A stretch of 64,000 nt of DNA from Prorocentrum cordatum (GCA_963575745.1 CAUYUJ010018560.1:317813-381812); one strand, 5' to 3'. Numbered from the stretch's first letter, positions 42,640-53,798 are shown. Notes: generated by a model from the letters alone, not told the origin. Translations and numbers: made by a program.

Positions 42640-44010
42640 CAGTCGCAGTCACAGCCTCAGCCTCAGCCTGCCTCAGCCTCAGCCTCAGCCTGCCTCAGCC
42701 TCAGCCTCAGCCTGCTTCAGCCTCAGCCTCAGTCTGCCTTCAGCCTCGGCCTCAGCCTCAGCCTGCCTCAGCCTCAGCCTGCATCAGCCTCAGCCTCAGC
42801 CTCAGCCTGCCTCAGCATCAGCCTGCCTCAGCCTCAGCCTGCCTCAGCCTCAGCCTCAGCCTCACCTCAGCCTCAGCCTCAGCCTGCCTCAGCCTCAGCC
42901 TGCCTCAGCCTCAGCCTCAGCCTCAGCCTCAGCCTCAGCCTCTCTCAGCCTCAGCCTCAGCCTCAGCCTCAGCCTCAGCCTGCTCAGCCTCAGCCTCAGC
43001 CTCAGCCCTCAGCCTCAGCCTGCCTCAGCCTCAGCCTCAGCCTGCCTCAGCCTCAGCCTCAGCCTGCTTCAGCCTCAGCCTCAGTCTGCCTTCAGCCTCG
43101 GCCTCAGCCTCAGCCTGCCTCAGCCTCAGCCTGCATCAGCCTCAGCCTCAGCCTCAGCCTGCCTCAGCATCAGCCTGCCTCAGCCTCAGCCTCAGCCTGC
43201 CTCAGCCTCAGCCTCAGCCTGCTTCAGCCTCAGCCTCAGTCTGCCTTCAGCCTCGGCCTCAGCCTCAGCCTGCCTCAGCCTCAGCCTGCATCAGCCTCAG
43301 CCTCAGCCTCAGCCTGCCTCAGCATCAGCCTGCCTCAGCCTCAGCCTCAGCCTGCCTCAGCCTCAGCCTCAGCCTGCTTCAGCCTCAGCCTCAGTCTGCC
43401 TCAGCCTCAGCCTCCTCAGCCTCAGCCTCAGCCTGCCTCAGCCTCAGCCTGCATCAGCCTCAGCCTCAGCCTCAGCCTGCCTCAGCATCAGCCTGCCTCA
43501 GCCTCAGCCTCAGCCTGCCTCAGCCTCAGCCTCAGCCTGCTTCAGCCTCAGCCTCAGTCTGCCTTCAGCCTCGGCCTCAGCCTCAGCCTGCCTCAGCCTC
43601 AGCCTGCATCAGCCTCAGCCTCAGCCTCAGCCTCAGCCTGCCTCAGCATCAGCCTGCCTCAGCCTCAGCCTCAGCCTCAGCCTCAGCCTCAGCCTCAGCC
43701 TGCATCAGCCTCAGCCTCAGCCTCAGCCTGCCTCAGCATCAGCCTGCCTCAGCCTCAGCAGCCTCAGCCTCAGCTTCAGCCTCAGCCTCAGTCTGCCTTC
43801 AGCCTCGGCCTCAGCCTCAGCCTGCCTCAGCCTCAGCCTGCTCAGCCTCAGCCTCAGCCTCAGCCTGCCTCAGCATCAGCCAGCCTCAGCCTCAGCCTCA
43901 GCCTCCTCCTGCCTCAGCCTCAGCCTCAGCCTCTCGGCTTCAGCCTCGGCCTCAGCCTCAGCCTGCCTCAGCCTCAGCCTGCCTCAGCCTCAGCCTCAGC
44001 CTGCCTCAGC
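42640..44010 (+). repeat. (CAGCCT)n satellite, 1.37 kb
   Basis: CAGCCTCAGCCTCAGCCTG with a higher-order period of about 200 bp, marked by CTGCCTTCAGCCTCGGCCTC (42736, 43088, 43231, 43560, 43795). It creates a long Ser/Ala/Leu/Gln/Pro frame that also runs through the next satellite; not a gene. Confidence 0.95.
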
Positions 44011-44515
44011 ATTCAAAATGTGGCCCGGGAATTGAATTCTGGGAACTCGAAGAACACGAAGTGCCCTACAGCTGGCCCCGGGCATTCAAAATCATGCCCA
44101 GGAATGGAGTTCTGGGAAGTCGAAGAGCACGAAGTGGCCTACAGTTGGCTCCGGGCATTCAAAATGTGGCCCGGAATGGAGTTCTGGGAACTCGAAAAAC
44201 ACGAAATGCCCTACCTTTGGCTCCGGGCATTCAAGATGTGGCCCGGGAATGGTGTTCTGGGAAATCTAAGAGCACGAAGTGGCCTACAGTTGGCTCCGGG
44301 CATTCAAAATGTGGCCCGGGAATTGAATTCTGGGAACTCGAAGAACACGAAGTGCCCTACAGCTGGCCCCGGGCATTCAAAATGTGGCCCGGGAATGGAG
44401 TTCTGGGAAGTCGAAGAGCACGAAGTGGCCTACAGTTGGCTCCGGGCATTCAAAATGTGGCCCGGGAATGGAGTTCTGGGAGGTCGAAGAGCACGAAGTG
44501 TGTGACTGTTTGCTT
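44011..44515 (+). repeat. 73-bp satellite, about 7 units
   Basis: Each unit has CATTCAAAATGTGGCCCGGG, GGAGTTCTGGGA and CGAAGAGCACGAAGTGGCCT. It follows the CAGCCT array with no gap. Confidence 0.95.
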
Positions 44516-45029
44516 AAAACGAGTCCTGCCCTGAGCCCGGCCCTCGCTGTCCGGATGCCGCCCAGACCTCCCTTTTGAGTCATCAGATGCTCTCTTTTGA
44601 CACCACTAGAAACCTATCAGTCTTCGCTGTTAGGTAAAATCCTATACATTAAAAGTCATATGTAGTAAAACCTGCCCTGTACCAGGAAACTGGAAACATA
44701 CGCGTGTGGAACATCTGGAGTCCACCTGCTGGATGCACACGCGGAGCGAGGGCCGAAGGCTGGAAAGACACGTGGCCCCCGTGTGCATCCGGCTCCTGCC
44801 CAGGCTGGCCACGCCGTGTATACCAAGAGGCAAAGCCAACGGCGAAACACTGGTGCGGGGGGTGGGATCGACAGCTGCGGTGGCCCGCGCCGTCGGGGAT
44901 CCACGACGGTGGAGGCCTGGGAACGATGACGTCGGCGCGACCACGGCGACGACGAGGGTGAGGAGACGGAGGAGGAGGATGGGCATGTCAGTGAACACGG
45001 GGTGAGGTGCGAAAAAGGGGGATGGTGGG
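44516..45029. other. Unique sequence
   Basis: Overlapping frames; no motif, repeat or RNA gene recognised. Confidence 0.35.
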
Positions 45030-45730
45030 GGAAGGAGGGGGAGGAGGAGGAGGAGGAGGAGGAGGAGGAGGAGGAGGAGGAGGAGGAGGAAGTGGAGGAG
45101 GAAGTGGAGGAGGAAGAGGAGGAGGAGGAGGACAAGGAGGAGGTGGAATGTCAAAACCAAGGAGCACGTCAGCCGCTGCGCGCTTCGCCGTCCGTCCCTC
45201 AACTGCCGAGCGGCAGCCGAGGTGGGCGTGGTGGCGCGGCCGCGTTCGTCCGCCGCTGCCTCTCGGCGGCTCCCCTTCACGCCGTTGGCGTCCCGCCAGC
45301 CGAGGAGCTTGATCGACGGCCTCTCTCTCGGCGCGCCGCCTGGCGGTTTCCTCCGTGCTCCTCGGGCCCCTGGGCTGGCGGCAAGGGCTGTCGGAGGGCC
45401 TCCTGCCTGCGTGGCCTTGCGGTGCACGCGGCTCCTCCTGGGCCCGCCGGCTCTGCCGCGCTGCTGCCTGCATACCGAGGCTGTCCCCGCAGCTCCCCTC
45501 GCATGACGAAGGCTCCCCTGCTGCTGGGGCGCCTCTGGCTGGCGGCCCTGCAGCCGAGGTCTCTTGGCTTGAAGCAGAGGAGGAGGAGGAGGAGGAGGAG
45601 GAGGAGGAGGAGGAGGAGGAGCAGGAGGAGGAGGAGGAGGAGGAGCACGAGGAGGAGGAGGAGGAGCACGAGGAGGAGGAGGAGGAGGAGGAGGAGCAGG
45701 AGGAGGAGGAGGAGGAGGAGGAGGAGGAGG
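45030..45730. repeat. Two (GGA)n tracts flanking 430 bp of GC-rich sequence
   Basis: The tracts lie at 45036-45135 and 45570-45730. The sequence between is open in all minus frames (for example AERAVDQAPRL-like text), with no recognised domain. Confidence 0.7.
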
Positions 45731-46740
45731 GGGAACCTACGTGCTACACGGGGCGAGGGGACGCGTCATCGGGACGATCACCAGCACTGCCAAGCGAAGT
45801 GGCTGCGGCCGCCCCGGGCTGCGCCTCCGGCGATCTCTGACGGCCTGCGCGCGGCTGGTCTGCCAGCCCTGCCTGCCCCACCGGCACACTGCTGACTGGC
45901 TCCAGCCAGGCACGCGCGCCGGCGCGAGCACCCCACGAGGCGCCGTGCATGCCCCTGGGCACCCCATTCCCATTTGAGAGGCGGGAGCCCCCCCACCAAG
46001 GATGCAAGTTCAGGAACTGTAGACTCTCTCGGGGACGAAACGGAAGCAGAGTGAAGGGGCCGGACGGTCATTCACTGTGCCTGGGTGCGTGGCAGAAGTG
46101 GCGTTCCGTCCAGCGGATTCTGCTTGCAATGCTCTTGCCGTTGCGTTGTCGCCGTCCTCGCCCGCGACCCGCCCGTGACCCACCCGCGACCCACCCCGCG
46201 ACCCACCCCGCGACCCGCCCGCGACGCCTGCGCGCCCCACCCCGCGCCCGCCCCCTCCGTCTTGCCCTCAGCTGCGAAGCTGCGGGGTGCTGCGTGAACT
46301 CTTGGACGGCCCAAGACCGCTGCAGGGGCACGCCGCCCGCCCGCGCCGGCGGCCCCCCGCCAGAGGCCCCCCGCCAACGGCGCCGCCAACCTTCGCCCGT
46401 GGCGCCCCGCCGCAGCTGCGGCGAGACGGGCGCGCCTTGAGCCAGCGGCTGCCTGCCAGCGCCAGCGGCGGCAGCGAGGCCAGGGGACCCCTCGCAGCGC
46501 CAGCGGCGCCAGCGAGGCCAGGCCAGCGAGAAAGACGTCTCTGCCTCGGCCCTGCAGGCCGGAGCCCTGCGCCCCGCCCGCCACGCGGGGCCCGGACAGG
46601 CTGTGCCTGTCCGACGACGGGGGAAAAGGAAGGGCCACGCACGCAGACGACGACGAGCGCGCAGGCGGGAGGCCGGGGCCGGCGGGGCGGGCGGGCGGGC
46701 AGGCAGGAGGGGGGCCGGGCCAAGGCAGCAGGCAGAGGGG
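45731..46740. other. GC-rich stretch with an inverted dispersed repeat
   Basis: 46056-46120 is the reverse complement of the left end of the 27 kb segmental repeat (CGGTCATTCACTGTGCCTGG). 46150-46235 repeats CCGCGACCCACC. The rest is open in several frames, without recognisable motifs. Confidence 0.5.
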
Positions 46741-46790
46741 AGGAGGAGGAGGAGGAGGAGGAGGAGGAGGAGGAGGAGGAGGAGGGGAGG
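46741..46790. repeat. (GGA)n tract
   Basis: GGAGGAGGAGG. Confidence 0.95.
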
Positions 46791-47589
46791 GAGCGAGGCC
46801 AGGGGCGCCCGCCAGGCGCACCTGGACGCAGTGGGCCGCCCGAGCCCCTGCTGGCCAGCGGCCTCGGGCCGTGCCGCCCCCGCCCGAGTCTGCGGCGCCC
46901 TGGGCTCCCACCAAAAGTGCTGCCTGGCCGCCGTTCCGAAGATCATCGATCCCATGACCGCCCGCCCGCCCTCGGCGTGGGTGTGCGGGCTACTCCACGG
47001 AAGCACCAACAGCGAAGCTGAAGATGCATGGCGGGCTCCCCCAAAAACCTGAAACAGAGAACCTTGCTACCCCTTGGGGGGCAGATCTTTACTTCCGCCG
47101 GTCTCCGCCGGCCTCGCGCAGGCCTCCGCCCGCGGAGCCGCCCCCGCTCGACTCCCGCCGCCGCCCGCCCGCCTTGCGCCGAGGAGGAGTCGGCAACTCC
47201 TTCGATCCTCGAAGACGAGGCCCCTTCTTGAACGCCTCGTGTGCAGCAGTCCGGAGAGCTCTGGGCTCTGCCGCGGTGCCTTCCCCATCGAAACACCCGC
47301 GGACGGCCCTCGGGAGCGCAGCGGGCGCGCGGGGAAGCGGCCCGCCTCCCCGCCGTCACCGACGAGCTGCCTGCCAGTGCAGAGGGGCTCGCGTGAGTGG
47401 GCACCTTCTGGCACGATCCCAGGCGATAAAACGGGGGTCTTCCCCCGCATCCCAACCTCTTCGACAGCCGGGCCGCGGCCGTCCGCTCTCGTGGCCCACC
47501 TCCGCCAGGCCTGCTTCAGGAGGGCGCCGATGTGGCCAGTTCCGCGAGCCCTGGACCCAACAGAGCTGGCACCTCTTGTTTGGACGCCC
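46791..47589. other. GC-rich stretch with a dispersed CTCCGCCGGCC block
   Basis: 47090-47250 (CTCCGCCGGCC, GGCAACTCCTTCGATCCTCG, GCCTCGTGTG) recurs at 47820-47985, and in part at 27390-27450 and 27823-27905. No gene is supported. Confidence 0.5.
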
Positions 47590-47779
47590 GAGATGGGTAC
47601 GGAAAACATGGGCACAATGCCCAACAACAAATGTTGTCCCAAACCAACAGCGGCCGCTGTTGGGCAGGCGGCCTTCTGTTCCGAATGGACACAGGCCGCG
47701 GCGGTGTGGACAGCGAGTCCTGCTCAGAATGAACAGGATCCGCTGCTGGGCAGCGTGCCCATCCTCTCCGTGCCCATCT
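47590..47779. mobile_element. Foldback element family 1, copy 1
   Basis: 190 bp. The left end GAGATGGGTACGGAAAACAT, GGGCACAATGCCCA and right end GGGCAGCGTGCCCATCCTCT, CCGTGCCCATCTC are inverted copies. The interior has CAGCGGCCGCTG and GGACACAGGCCGCGGCG. Flanks TGGCACCTCTTG (left) and GTGCACCTCTCG (right) resemble a target duplication. The second copy, at 53979-54168, has the same length. Confidence 0.9.
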
Positions 47780-48189
47780 CGCTCGTGCACCTCTCGGGGG
47801 GCGCACCTTTCTCTGCTTCCAGCGCCCTCCGCCGAGGCTCCGCCGGCCTCCGCGGGCGGAACATTGGCCTCGTTGGACTCTCGCCGCCCTTTTCCGCCGA
47901 TGGAGGGACGGCAACTGCTCCTGCTCCCCTTCCTTCGATCCTCGAGGGCGAGCCCCCTTCTGGAGCGCCTCGTGTGCTGGGCCTGCCCCCGCCAACTCTC
48001 AGCGGTCGGGCCTCCTCCTCCTCCTACTCCTCCTCCTCCTCCTCCTCCTCCTCCTCCTCCTCCTCCTCCTCCGCGGCCGCCCTCGGCTTCCCCACCCGCC
48101 CCGCGCGCCTCGCGCCCCGCGCCCTCCGCCGGACTCGCCCCCCGCGGCCGCGACCGCTGGCGCTGCCGATCAAAAGTGCTGGAATTGGC
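47780..48189. repeat. Dispersed CTCCGCCGGCC block and (TCC)n
   Basis: 47820-47985 is the second local copy of the block described at 47090. 48010-48072 is (TCC)n. Confidence 0.7.
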
Positions 48190-48353
48190 GGCGCGCACAA
48201 GGGGGTAGGGGGAGGGGGAAGGCTTCTTAGAAGGCGGCTGCTTCTTAGAAGGCGCCGGCCCTACATCCGTAGTCAAGGCCCGCGCCTGCTGAGAAGCAGC
48301 CTCCTTCTAAGAAGCCCTCCCCCCCCCTACACCCCTCAGCGCGTGGCCGAATG
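48190..48353. mobile_element. Foldback element family 2, copy 2
   Basis: Ends GGCGGCGCGCACAAGGGGG and CCCCTCAGCGCGTGGCC. The inner pair GGCTTCTTAGAAGGCGG / CTTCTAAGAAGCC matches 20780-20940 in order and length. Confidence 0.8.
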
Positions 48354-48641
48354 AAGTGCTGGGCGTCTGCTCCACCACTCCGCTCGGGGCCTCTCCGCAC
48401 GGCGAGCGGTGCCTCGTTCCTGCGCGTCGCCGGTCGGAGGTCGCCGGCCGCCGCGGGCGCCGCGACAAGGGCCTCGCTGCCCCGGGGGGGCCCTTCCACG
48501 ACGCCACCGCGGTGCGTGCCGCCTGCGCACGCGCGCGCGGTCGCTCCGTAGTGATGGCCGATCGCGCGAGGGGGTCCACGCCGCCCCTGCGCTCGAGGCC
48601 TGGGGACCGAGGGCTTGGGCCAGAGATTGCTGGCGCCGAGA
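48354..48641. other. Unique GC-rich sequence
   Basis: No gene or repeat recognised. Confidence 0.35.
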
Positions 48642-49014
48642 GGAGGAGGAGGAGGAGGAGGAGGAGGAGGAGGAGGAGGAGGAGGAGGAGGAGGAGGAGG
48701 AGGAGGAGGAGGAGGAGGAGGAGGAGGAGGAGGAGGAGCGCTACAGTCTAGGTACTAAAGTCATCTAGTAGTAGTGAGAAGAAGAGGAGGAGGCGGAGGA
48801 GGAGGGAGGAGGAGGAGGGGGAAGAGGAGGAGGAGGAGGAGTAGTGGAGAGGAGGAGGAGGAGGAGGAGGAGGCGGAGGAGGAGGAGGAGGAGAGGAAGG
48901 AGGAGGAAGAGAGGGAGGGGGGAGAGGAAGGGAAGAGGAAGAGCAGGGGGAGGAGGGGAAGAGGAGGAGGCGGAGGGAGGAAGAGGAGGACCAGTGTAGG
49001 CCCGAGACGCATCA
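48642..49014. repeat. (GGA)n tracts
   Basis: 48642-48737 is pure GGA; 48775-48990 is GGA with interruptions. Confidence 0.95.
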
Positions 49015-50010
49015 ACGACGTTGCAATGAGCCTTTCCTCCAAGGTCCTTCTTCCTAGGGTTCTACAAGAATCTGTTTCCATTGCGCGACATGCCCCGTTG
49101 GAAAACATTGGTCTGAGAATCCTCGGCAGAATCTTCAACCGCGCCAGAACACCAATCCTGGAACTCTAGCGCCGCGAATCAACGTGACGGCTGCGTCTTG
49201 ACAATCCTAAGTCTTTCCAGAACACGTCCTGGGACTTCAACACCGCGAATCAACGTGACTGTTGTGTCCTGATATTCCTAAGTAACGCTAGAACGCCATT
49301 CCTGGGACTTCAACCATGCGGTTCGCTAAACTTGCTGCAATATGTTGAAACGAATGTGCGCGGCGGAAACGCGAAAGTCACATTATGAAAAAGAGCCGCC
49401 ACCACCGTTGAAGCTGTTGCAACTTTCTGGAACAAGCAAGCGCGGCGCTCGTGCGAGAAACACATTTTGAGCATCGCACACCCTCCATCCGTGAAGCTGC
49501 TGCAATATTGCAGCACGAATGTGCGCAACGCTATTGGGAAAACCACATTTTGAGAAAAACCCGCCCTCCATCCGTGAAGCTGTTGCAAGCTTTTAGCACG
49601 AATTTGCGCGGCACTACAGCGAGAGCCACATTCTGAAAACGTCGCCCTCCATCAGTCAAACCTGCAGCAAAATAATAAAACGAATGCGCGCGGCGCTAAG
49701 GCGAAAACCATACTTTGAAAACGAGACGGCCTCCATCCGTGAAGCTGTTGCAGATCCCACGCTTCAGGATCATAAATGGTGAGAAAGTCTCAAGCGAAAC
49801 AGCCAGCCCGCCCTACCGACACGTCTGCGGGTGCGACAGGGAAAAGCTATTCATAAAAAGCTGGGGGAGTGAGGGGCAGGAGGAGGAGGAGAAGGAGAAG
49901 GGGAGGGGAAGGGAGGGGCAGGAGAAGGAGCAGATTCAGGAGGTCTTCTCGAGATGGACGGGCCATCGTTGGTGCTCATCGGGGCACTCTGGGGCTTCCC
50001 GGAGCCCTCC
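49015..50010 (+). repeat. Composite satellite element, copy D
   Basis: Three about 75-bp units (CCTGGGACTTCAAC, CGCGAATCAACGTGACTG) at 49040-49315, five to six 85-bp units (CATCCGTGAAGCTGTTGCA, ACGAATGTGCGCGGC) at 49316-49745, the tail (GGATCATAAATGGTGAGAAA, GGTGCGACAGGGAAAAGCTA) and a GGA-rich end. This is the most complete copy. Confidence 0.85.
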
Positions 50011-50495
50011 CGAAAACATTTTGGGCTTCTCAAATACATGACGTTGGGATCCACCTTCGCCCTCTCAGGACGGACAACAGAAGATGCCCAAGGGAAAATA
50101 GCGAATCAACTCATGTAAGCAGCTAGTTGTACTAGCACCTGCCGGCCCCGGAGGCGCCAGCGTATCGAGGGAAGCGCTTGGCGGCAGGGCCGAAACCAGC
50201 TGCATACACAAGCTGTGCCACCCCCCTCCTTCACCGAACCCACCCATTCGTCCGGCCCGACTCTCCGATCTCGCCGATCACGGCGAAGCCTGCTTCCACT
50301 GCCCGTCCTCTGCGCTTGCGCTGGCAAGCCGCCACGTATTGACCAGGGCTGGCCTCCGATCGTGCAGCCGAAGCGCGGTCACAGGATCGTGGCCCGAGAA
50401 TGCGAGCCCATAGGCCGAAGGCCCGGGGCCCCATGAAGATACCCGAGACCAAAGACGCACCCGAGGTGAGCAGTACTGTGCCCCTCCAAGATGCG

Positions 50496-50530
<35 letters not shown>

Positions 50531-50535
50531 TTTGC
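50011..50535. other. Unique sequence ending in (CA)n
   Basis: No gene was seen. 50500-50530 is a CACACA run. Confidence 0.5.
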
Positions 50536-50539
50536 GTAG

Positions 50540-51662
50540 GTGGCTAGGCAGAGTGGCCGCGCTGGCGGGTGGGGCCAGTGTAGGATGCACTGCTGCCAAG
50601 TACGCCGCAGTGCACGGGGGAGAAGGGGGAAGGCCCGGCGCGGGCGGGAGGGAGGAGGAAGCCGGGCCCGCTCAGAGCGGGGCCAGGCTGCGGCAGGGCA
50701 ACGCCGGGGCGCCAGGGCGGCAGCAGCGGGGCAGCCGGGGGGCGGGCAGCAGCCAGGGTCCGCCGCGCGAGGCGGGGGAGGGCAGGCCCAGGCAGTGCTG
50801 GGGACGCACCGCGCAGAGCGACGGCCGAGCACCGAGATCGAGTCGACCTCCAGGCGCCAGAGCTGCGGGGGGGGGCCACCTCGGGAGAGGGGGCCGGGAA
50901 AGGCCCAGCAGGCGAGGGAGCGGAAGCGCCGAGATCCGCAGACCTGCCCGGCGCGAGAGGCGGACCATGGGTGCCCAAAACGAGGGACCGCGAAGGGCGG
51001 AGCAGCGAGCAAGCAGGCCCCGCAGGCCGGCCTGAAAGCCACATGCAGGCTTATAAGGGGTGGACCGGCCCGGGAGGCTGCCGGCGGCCCCCACCCCCCT
51101 ATGGACCCCCGAGAGGAGGGGGGGCCGGACGGACCGGGCGGAAGCCACAGGCTTAAAGCCTGCACAACTTAAGCTGCAGTGGCGGGCGATGCGTCCCGAC
51201 AGGGGCGGGGGAGGCAGCGGCGGGGCAGGGGCCTCCGCCCGGTCCGCGGCGGGGCGGCGCGACCTCTCCGAGGCGCCCCGGCGGCAGCTGCGGGGCAGCC
51301 GAGGGCGGGCGCGCCGAGCAGGGGCGGCAGCGCGAGCAGCCCCGGGAAGCGCGGGGAGGAGCCAGCAGGGCGGAGGGCGAGCAGGAGCACCGAGCGAGAT
51401 CCACGGACCTGCGAGGCGCCAGAGGGCTGGCGGCCTGGGTACCCCAGGGGGGGGGGGGCCGCATGGGGGCGGGGGCAGCGAGGGAACAGGGCCAGCGGCA
51501 GCGCCGTCACGAAAAAGAGCGGATGGAAGCCAAATGGACTGGGAGGAGGCCGCAGGCGGGGCCTGCCCAAAATCCTGCAGAAGGCCGGCGATCCGTCCCG
51601 ACAGGGCGGGGAACGCAACGGCGGGACAGGGGCCTCCACACGGCCATGGGCGGAGCGGCAAT
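50540..51662. repeat. Two diverged units of about 0.5 kb, GC-rich
   Basis: CTGCGGGGCAGCCG-type strings, CGAGATCxxxxGACCT and GGCGCCAGAG occur at about 50725-50860 and again at 51280-51425. AAGCCTGCACAACTTAAGCT (51155) separates the units. Frames on both strands are open throughout because of the composition. Confidence 0.55.
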
Positions 51663-51812
51663 GACCCGGGTCAATCCAGACGCGGGTCGATCAGGCCTTG
51701 CAGGATCCTGCAGGATCCTGCAGGACCCTGCGGGGTCCTGCACCCAAGCCCGGGTCAGTGCAACCCTGGCCCTGTGGGACCCTGCAAGATCCGGCGCTCT
51801 GACGCCCCCCCG
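51663..51812 (+). repeat. Dispersed 150-bp element, copy 2
   Basis: TGACCCGGGTCAATCCAGAC at the start and GATCCGGCGCTCTGACG at the end, with three GCAGGATCCT repeats in between. Confidence 0.9.
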
Positions 51813-52603
51813 CTCGCATGATCCCCCCCCGCCTCTGGAGCCCCGAGCGCCGGCCGCAGTGACCTCCGCCGGCCTCCGCTGGCCTCCCGCCGTCGGAGAC
51901 GCCCGCGCCCCACGCCCGTGTGGCCCCTGGGGAAGAGCTGCCGAAGCCTCCCCGTCGCTCGAGGGCGAGGCCCTGCCGGCCACCGCGCGTGCACCTGGAT
52001 CTAAGTCGGGGGCACAGGGAGGCATCGGGGGCACGCCTCCGAGCCGGCGTGGGGTGCCAGAATGGGCGGGGGGTGCTCGTGCAGGCTCTGGTGCACCTGT
52101 AAGTCACCGCGAAATCCACGTGGTATCCTGGGTGACTTACAAATCTCTTGGCGGGACTTCATCAGCGCCTTTTCTGTCGGATGGTGCGTTTTGGTGCGTT
52201 TTCCGTCGGGACGGTGCCCTTCCCGTCAGGGTGTTTTTCTCCGTCGGGACGGTACATTTTCATTCGGGCTGGTGGAGATCAAGTTTTTCATCGCGCGTTG
52301 CGTGTGCATGTCGTGCGCAACCCGCTCAGCTTTGCTTGCCTGCAAAGAACGTGCGTAATTGACTGGATCACTGAATTGCTGGCAGATTCACTGCCTGACT
52401 GGACTGGATTGGCAGTGCCTTCCAGTATGCCGTTGTTCTCAGCGGCCTGAGGGCGCAAGCCGAAGCGCCATTTGCGCCTGATGGATGACACTTGGTGCAA
52501 CCCCTCGCATGAAGTCTGGGTCAAGCATACGCACCCCATTCAAGACAGCCAGCGGATCTGGCACTTCCCATATGAGGTCCGCGCCGTGAGCCTTGGGCAA
52601 GGC
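51813..52603. other. Kinesin region spacer with TCGGGACGGTGC repeats
   Basis: 52180-52270 repeats GTCGGGACGGTGCC/GTCGGGACGGTAC. The rest has no recognised gene. Confidence 0.45.
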
Positions 52604-52768
52604 TGATGGGCCTGTTTTCCACCGCCACCACCATAAGACGAAGGGGGAGGGGGTCCTCCTCCTCCTCCTCCTCTTCGTCCTCCTCTTCGTCCTCCTCCTC
52701 CTCCTCCTCCTCCTCCTCCTCCTCCTCCCTCCAACTTATGGTGGCGGTGGTGGAAAACAGGCCCATCA
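52604..52768. mobile_element. Foldback element family 3, copy 2
   Basis: Ends GATGGGCCTGTTTTCCACC and GGTGGAAAACAGGCCCATC, with CCGCCACCACCAT inside them and a TCC tract as the loop. It is the same design as 30411-30558 with the opposite loop strand. Confidence 0.9.
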
Positions 52769-52914
52769 AAAGCGGTGCTCGTGGTGAAGAGCTGACAACA
52801 GAATAACTCATGGTCTGAAGCTCCCCGTCAAGAACCGCGCGGCAGCTGCGCCTGGACGCGCCCTCCAGCTCCGCGTATCATTCAGGGACCTTCCTCAGGA
52901 TGGCGCTGAGGGCA

Positions 52915-53105
52915 GATGCTGGCTACCTACCAGACCACCCCGACCCAACCCGAAGACCCGCATTTGACTCGAATTTCGGGTTGGGGGGGTACGGGGTCCA
53001 TGCGTTTTTTCGATGTTCCCCGACCTCCCCCCCACCCACTGGAAATGGAGGGCAAATGGAGGCCTTCGGGTTGGGTTGGAGTGGATTGGTGGGTGGTGAG
53101 ATGCG
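52915..53105. mobile_element. Foldback element, about 190 bp
   Basis: The left arm (CTACCTACCAGACCACC, CCCAACCCGAAG, CATTTG, GGGTTGGGGGGG) and right arm (CCTCCCCCCCACCCACT, CAAATGGAGG, CTTCGGGTTGGG, GGTGGGTGGTGAG) pair over about 60 bp with mismatches. Confidence 0.7.
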
Positions 53106-53596
53106 GTCCCGCATTTCGCGCCTGCCAGCTCAGCCAGCCGAGGGCGCTTCGACATTACCACCGCAACTTTTCTCCAACGGGGCGACTTGGGCCAGAAACG
53201 GCGACATGTTTTGCGCGCCTTGTTCTGGCCAGCCAAGATTGGCGCCATAGATGGCGCTGTAGGTGCGCGGTAGGTTGCGCCATTTGTTACGCCGGGGTTC
53301 GTCCCGCGAGTGCGCTGCGCGTCGTGGGCGTGCCATGGGACGCTCCATGTGGACACCGTGCGCTAACCCCATTGATCGCGCCACTGATTGTACCGCGGCT
53401 TTTGTAGTGAGTTGAGCCGTGATTCGCGTTGCATTCGCTAAGTTGCAACGTTTGCTGCACCAGTGCTCGTCATGGGTTGCATCGGGGGGTGCGCGATGCG
53501 CCATTGGCTGCACCTTGGGCCGCGCCCTGGGCTTTGCCGCAGGCTGCACCATCCCTGCGCCGCGTGATATGCTGTCGCGCTGGGTTGACGCGGATC
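53106..53596. other. Unique sequence with GCGCCATTG/GGTTGCGCC strings
   Basis: Short GCGC-containing strings recur; no exon was recognised. Confidence 0.35.
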
Positions 53597-53754
53597 AACT
53601 GACCCGTGTCAATCCAGACCTGGGCCAATCAGGCCTTGCAGGATCCCGCAACATCCTGCAAGATCTTGTAGGTCCCTGCCTCCAAGCCCAGGTCAATGCA
53701 ACCCTGGCTCTGCAGGATCCTGCGAGATCCGGCGCTGTGACTGGCCCCCGTTTG
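53597..53754 (+). repeat. Dispersed 150-bp element, copy 3
   Basis: TGACCCGTGTCAATCCAGAC to GATCCGGCGCTGTGACTGG. It begins about 45 bp into the intron that follows kinesin exon A on the coding strand. Confidence 0.9.
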
Positions 53755-53798
53755 CATTGACAACCGTCTCTCGAGCCCCGAAAAACCCACGCCGTCAC

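Noticed and set aside
42618-44534. A 638-codon + strand frame rich in Ser, Ala, Gln, Leu and Pro
   Set aside because: It is the translation of (CAGCCT)n and a 73-bp satellite; the other frames are equally open and it crosses the boundary of two unrelated repeats.
46820-46960. Possible minus-strand exon ending at a GCGTCCAG/GTGCGCC donor
   Set aside because: All three frames are open, no motif is visible and it would interrupt the motor between exons A and B.
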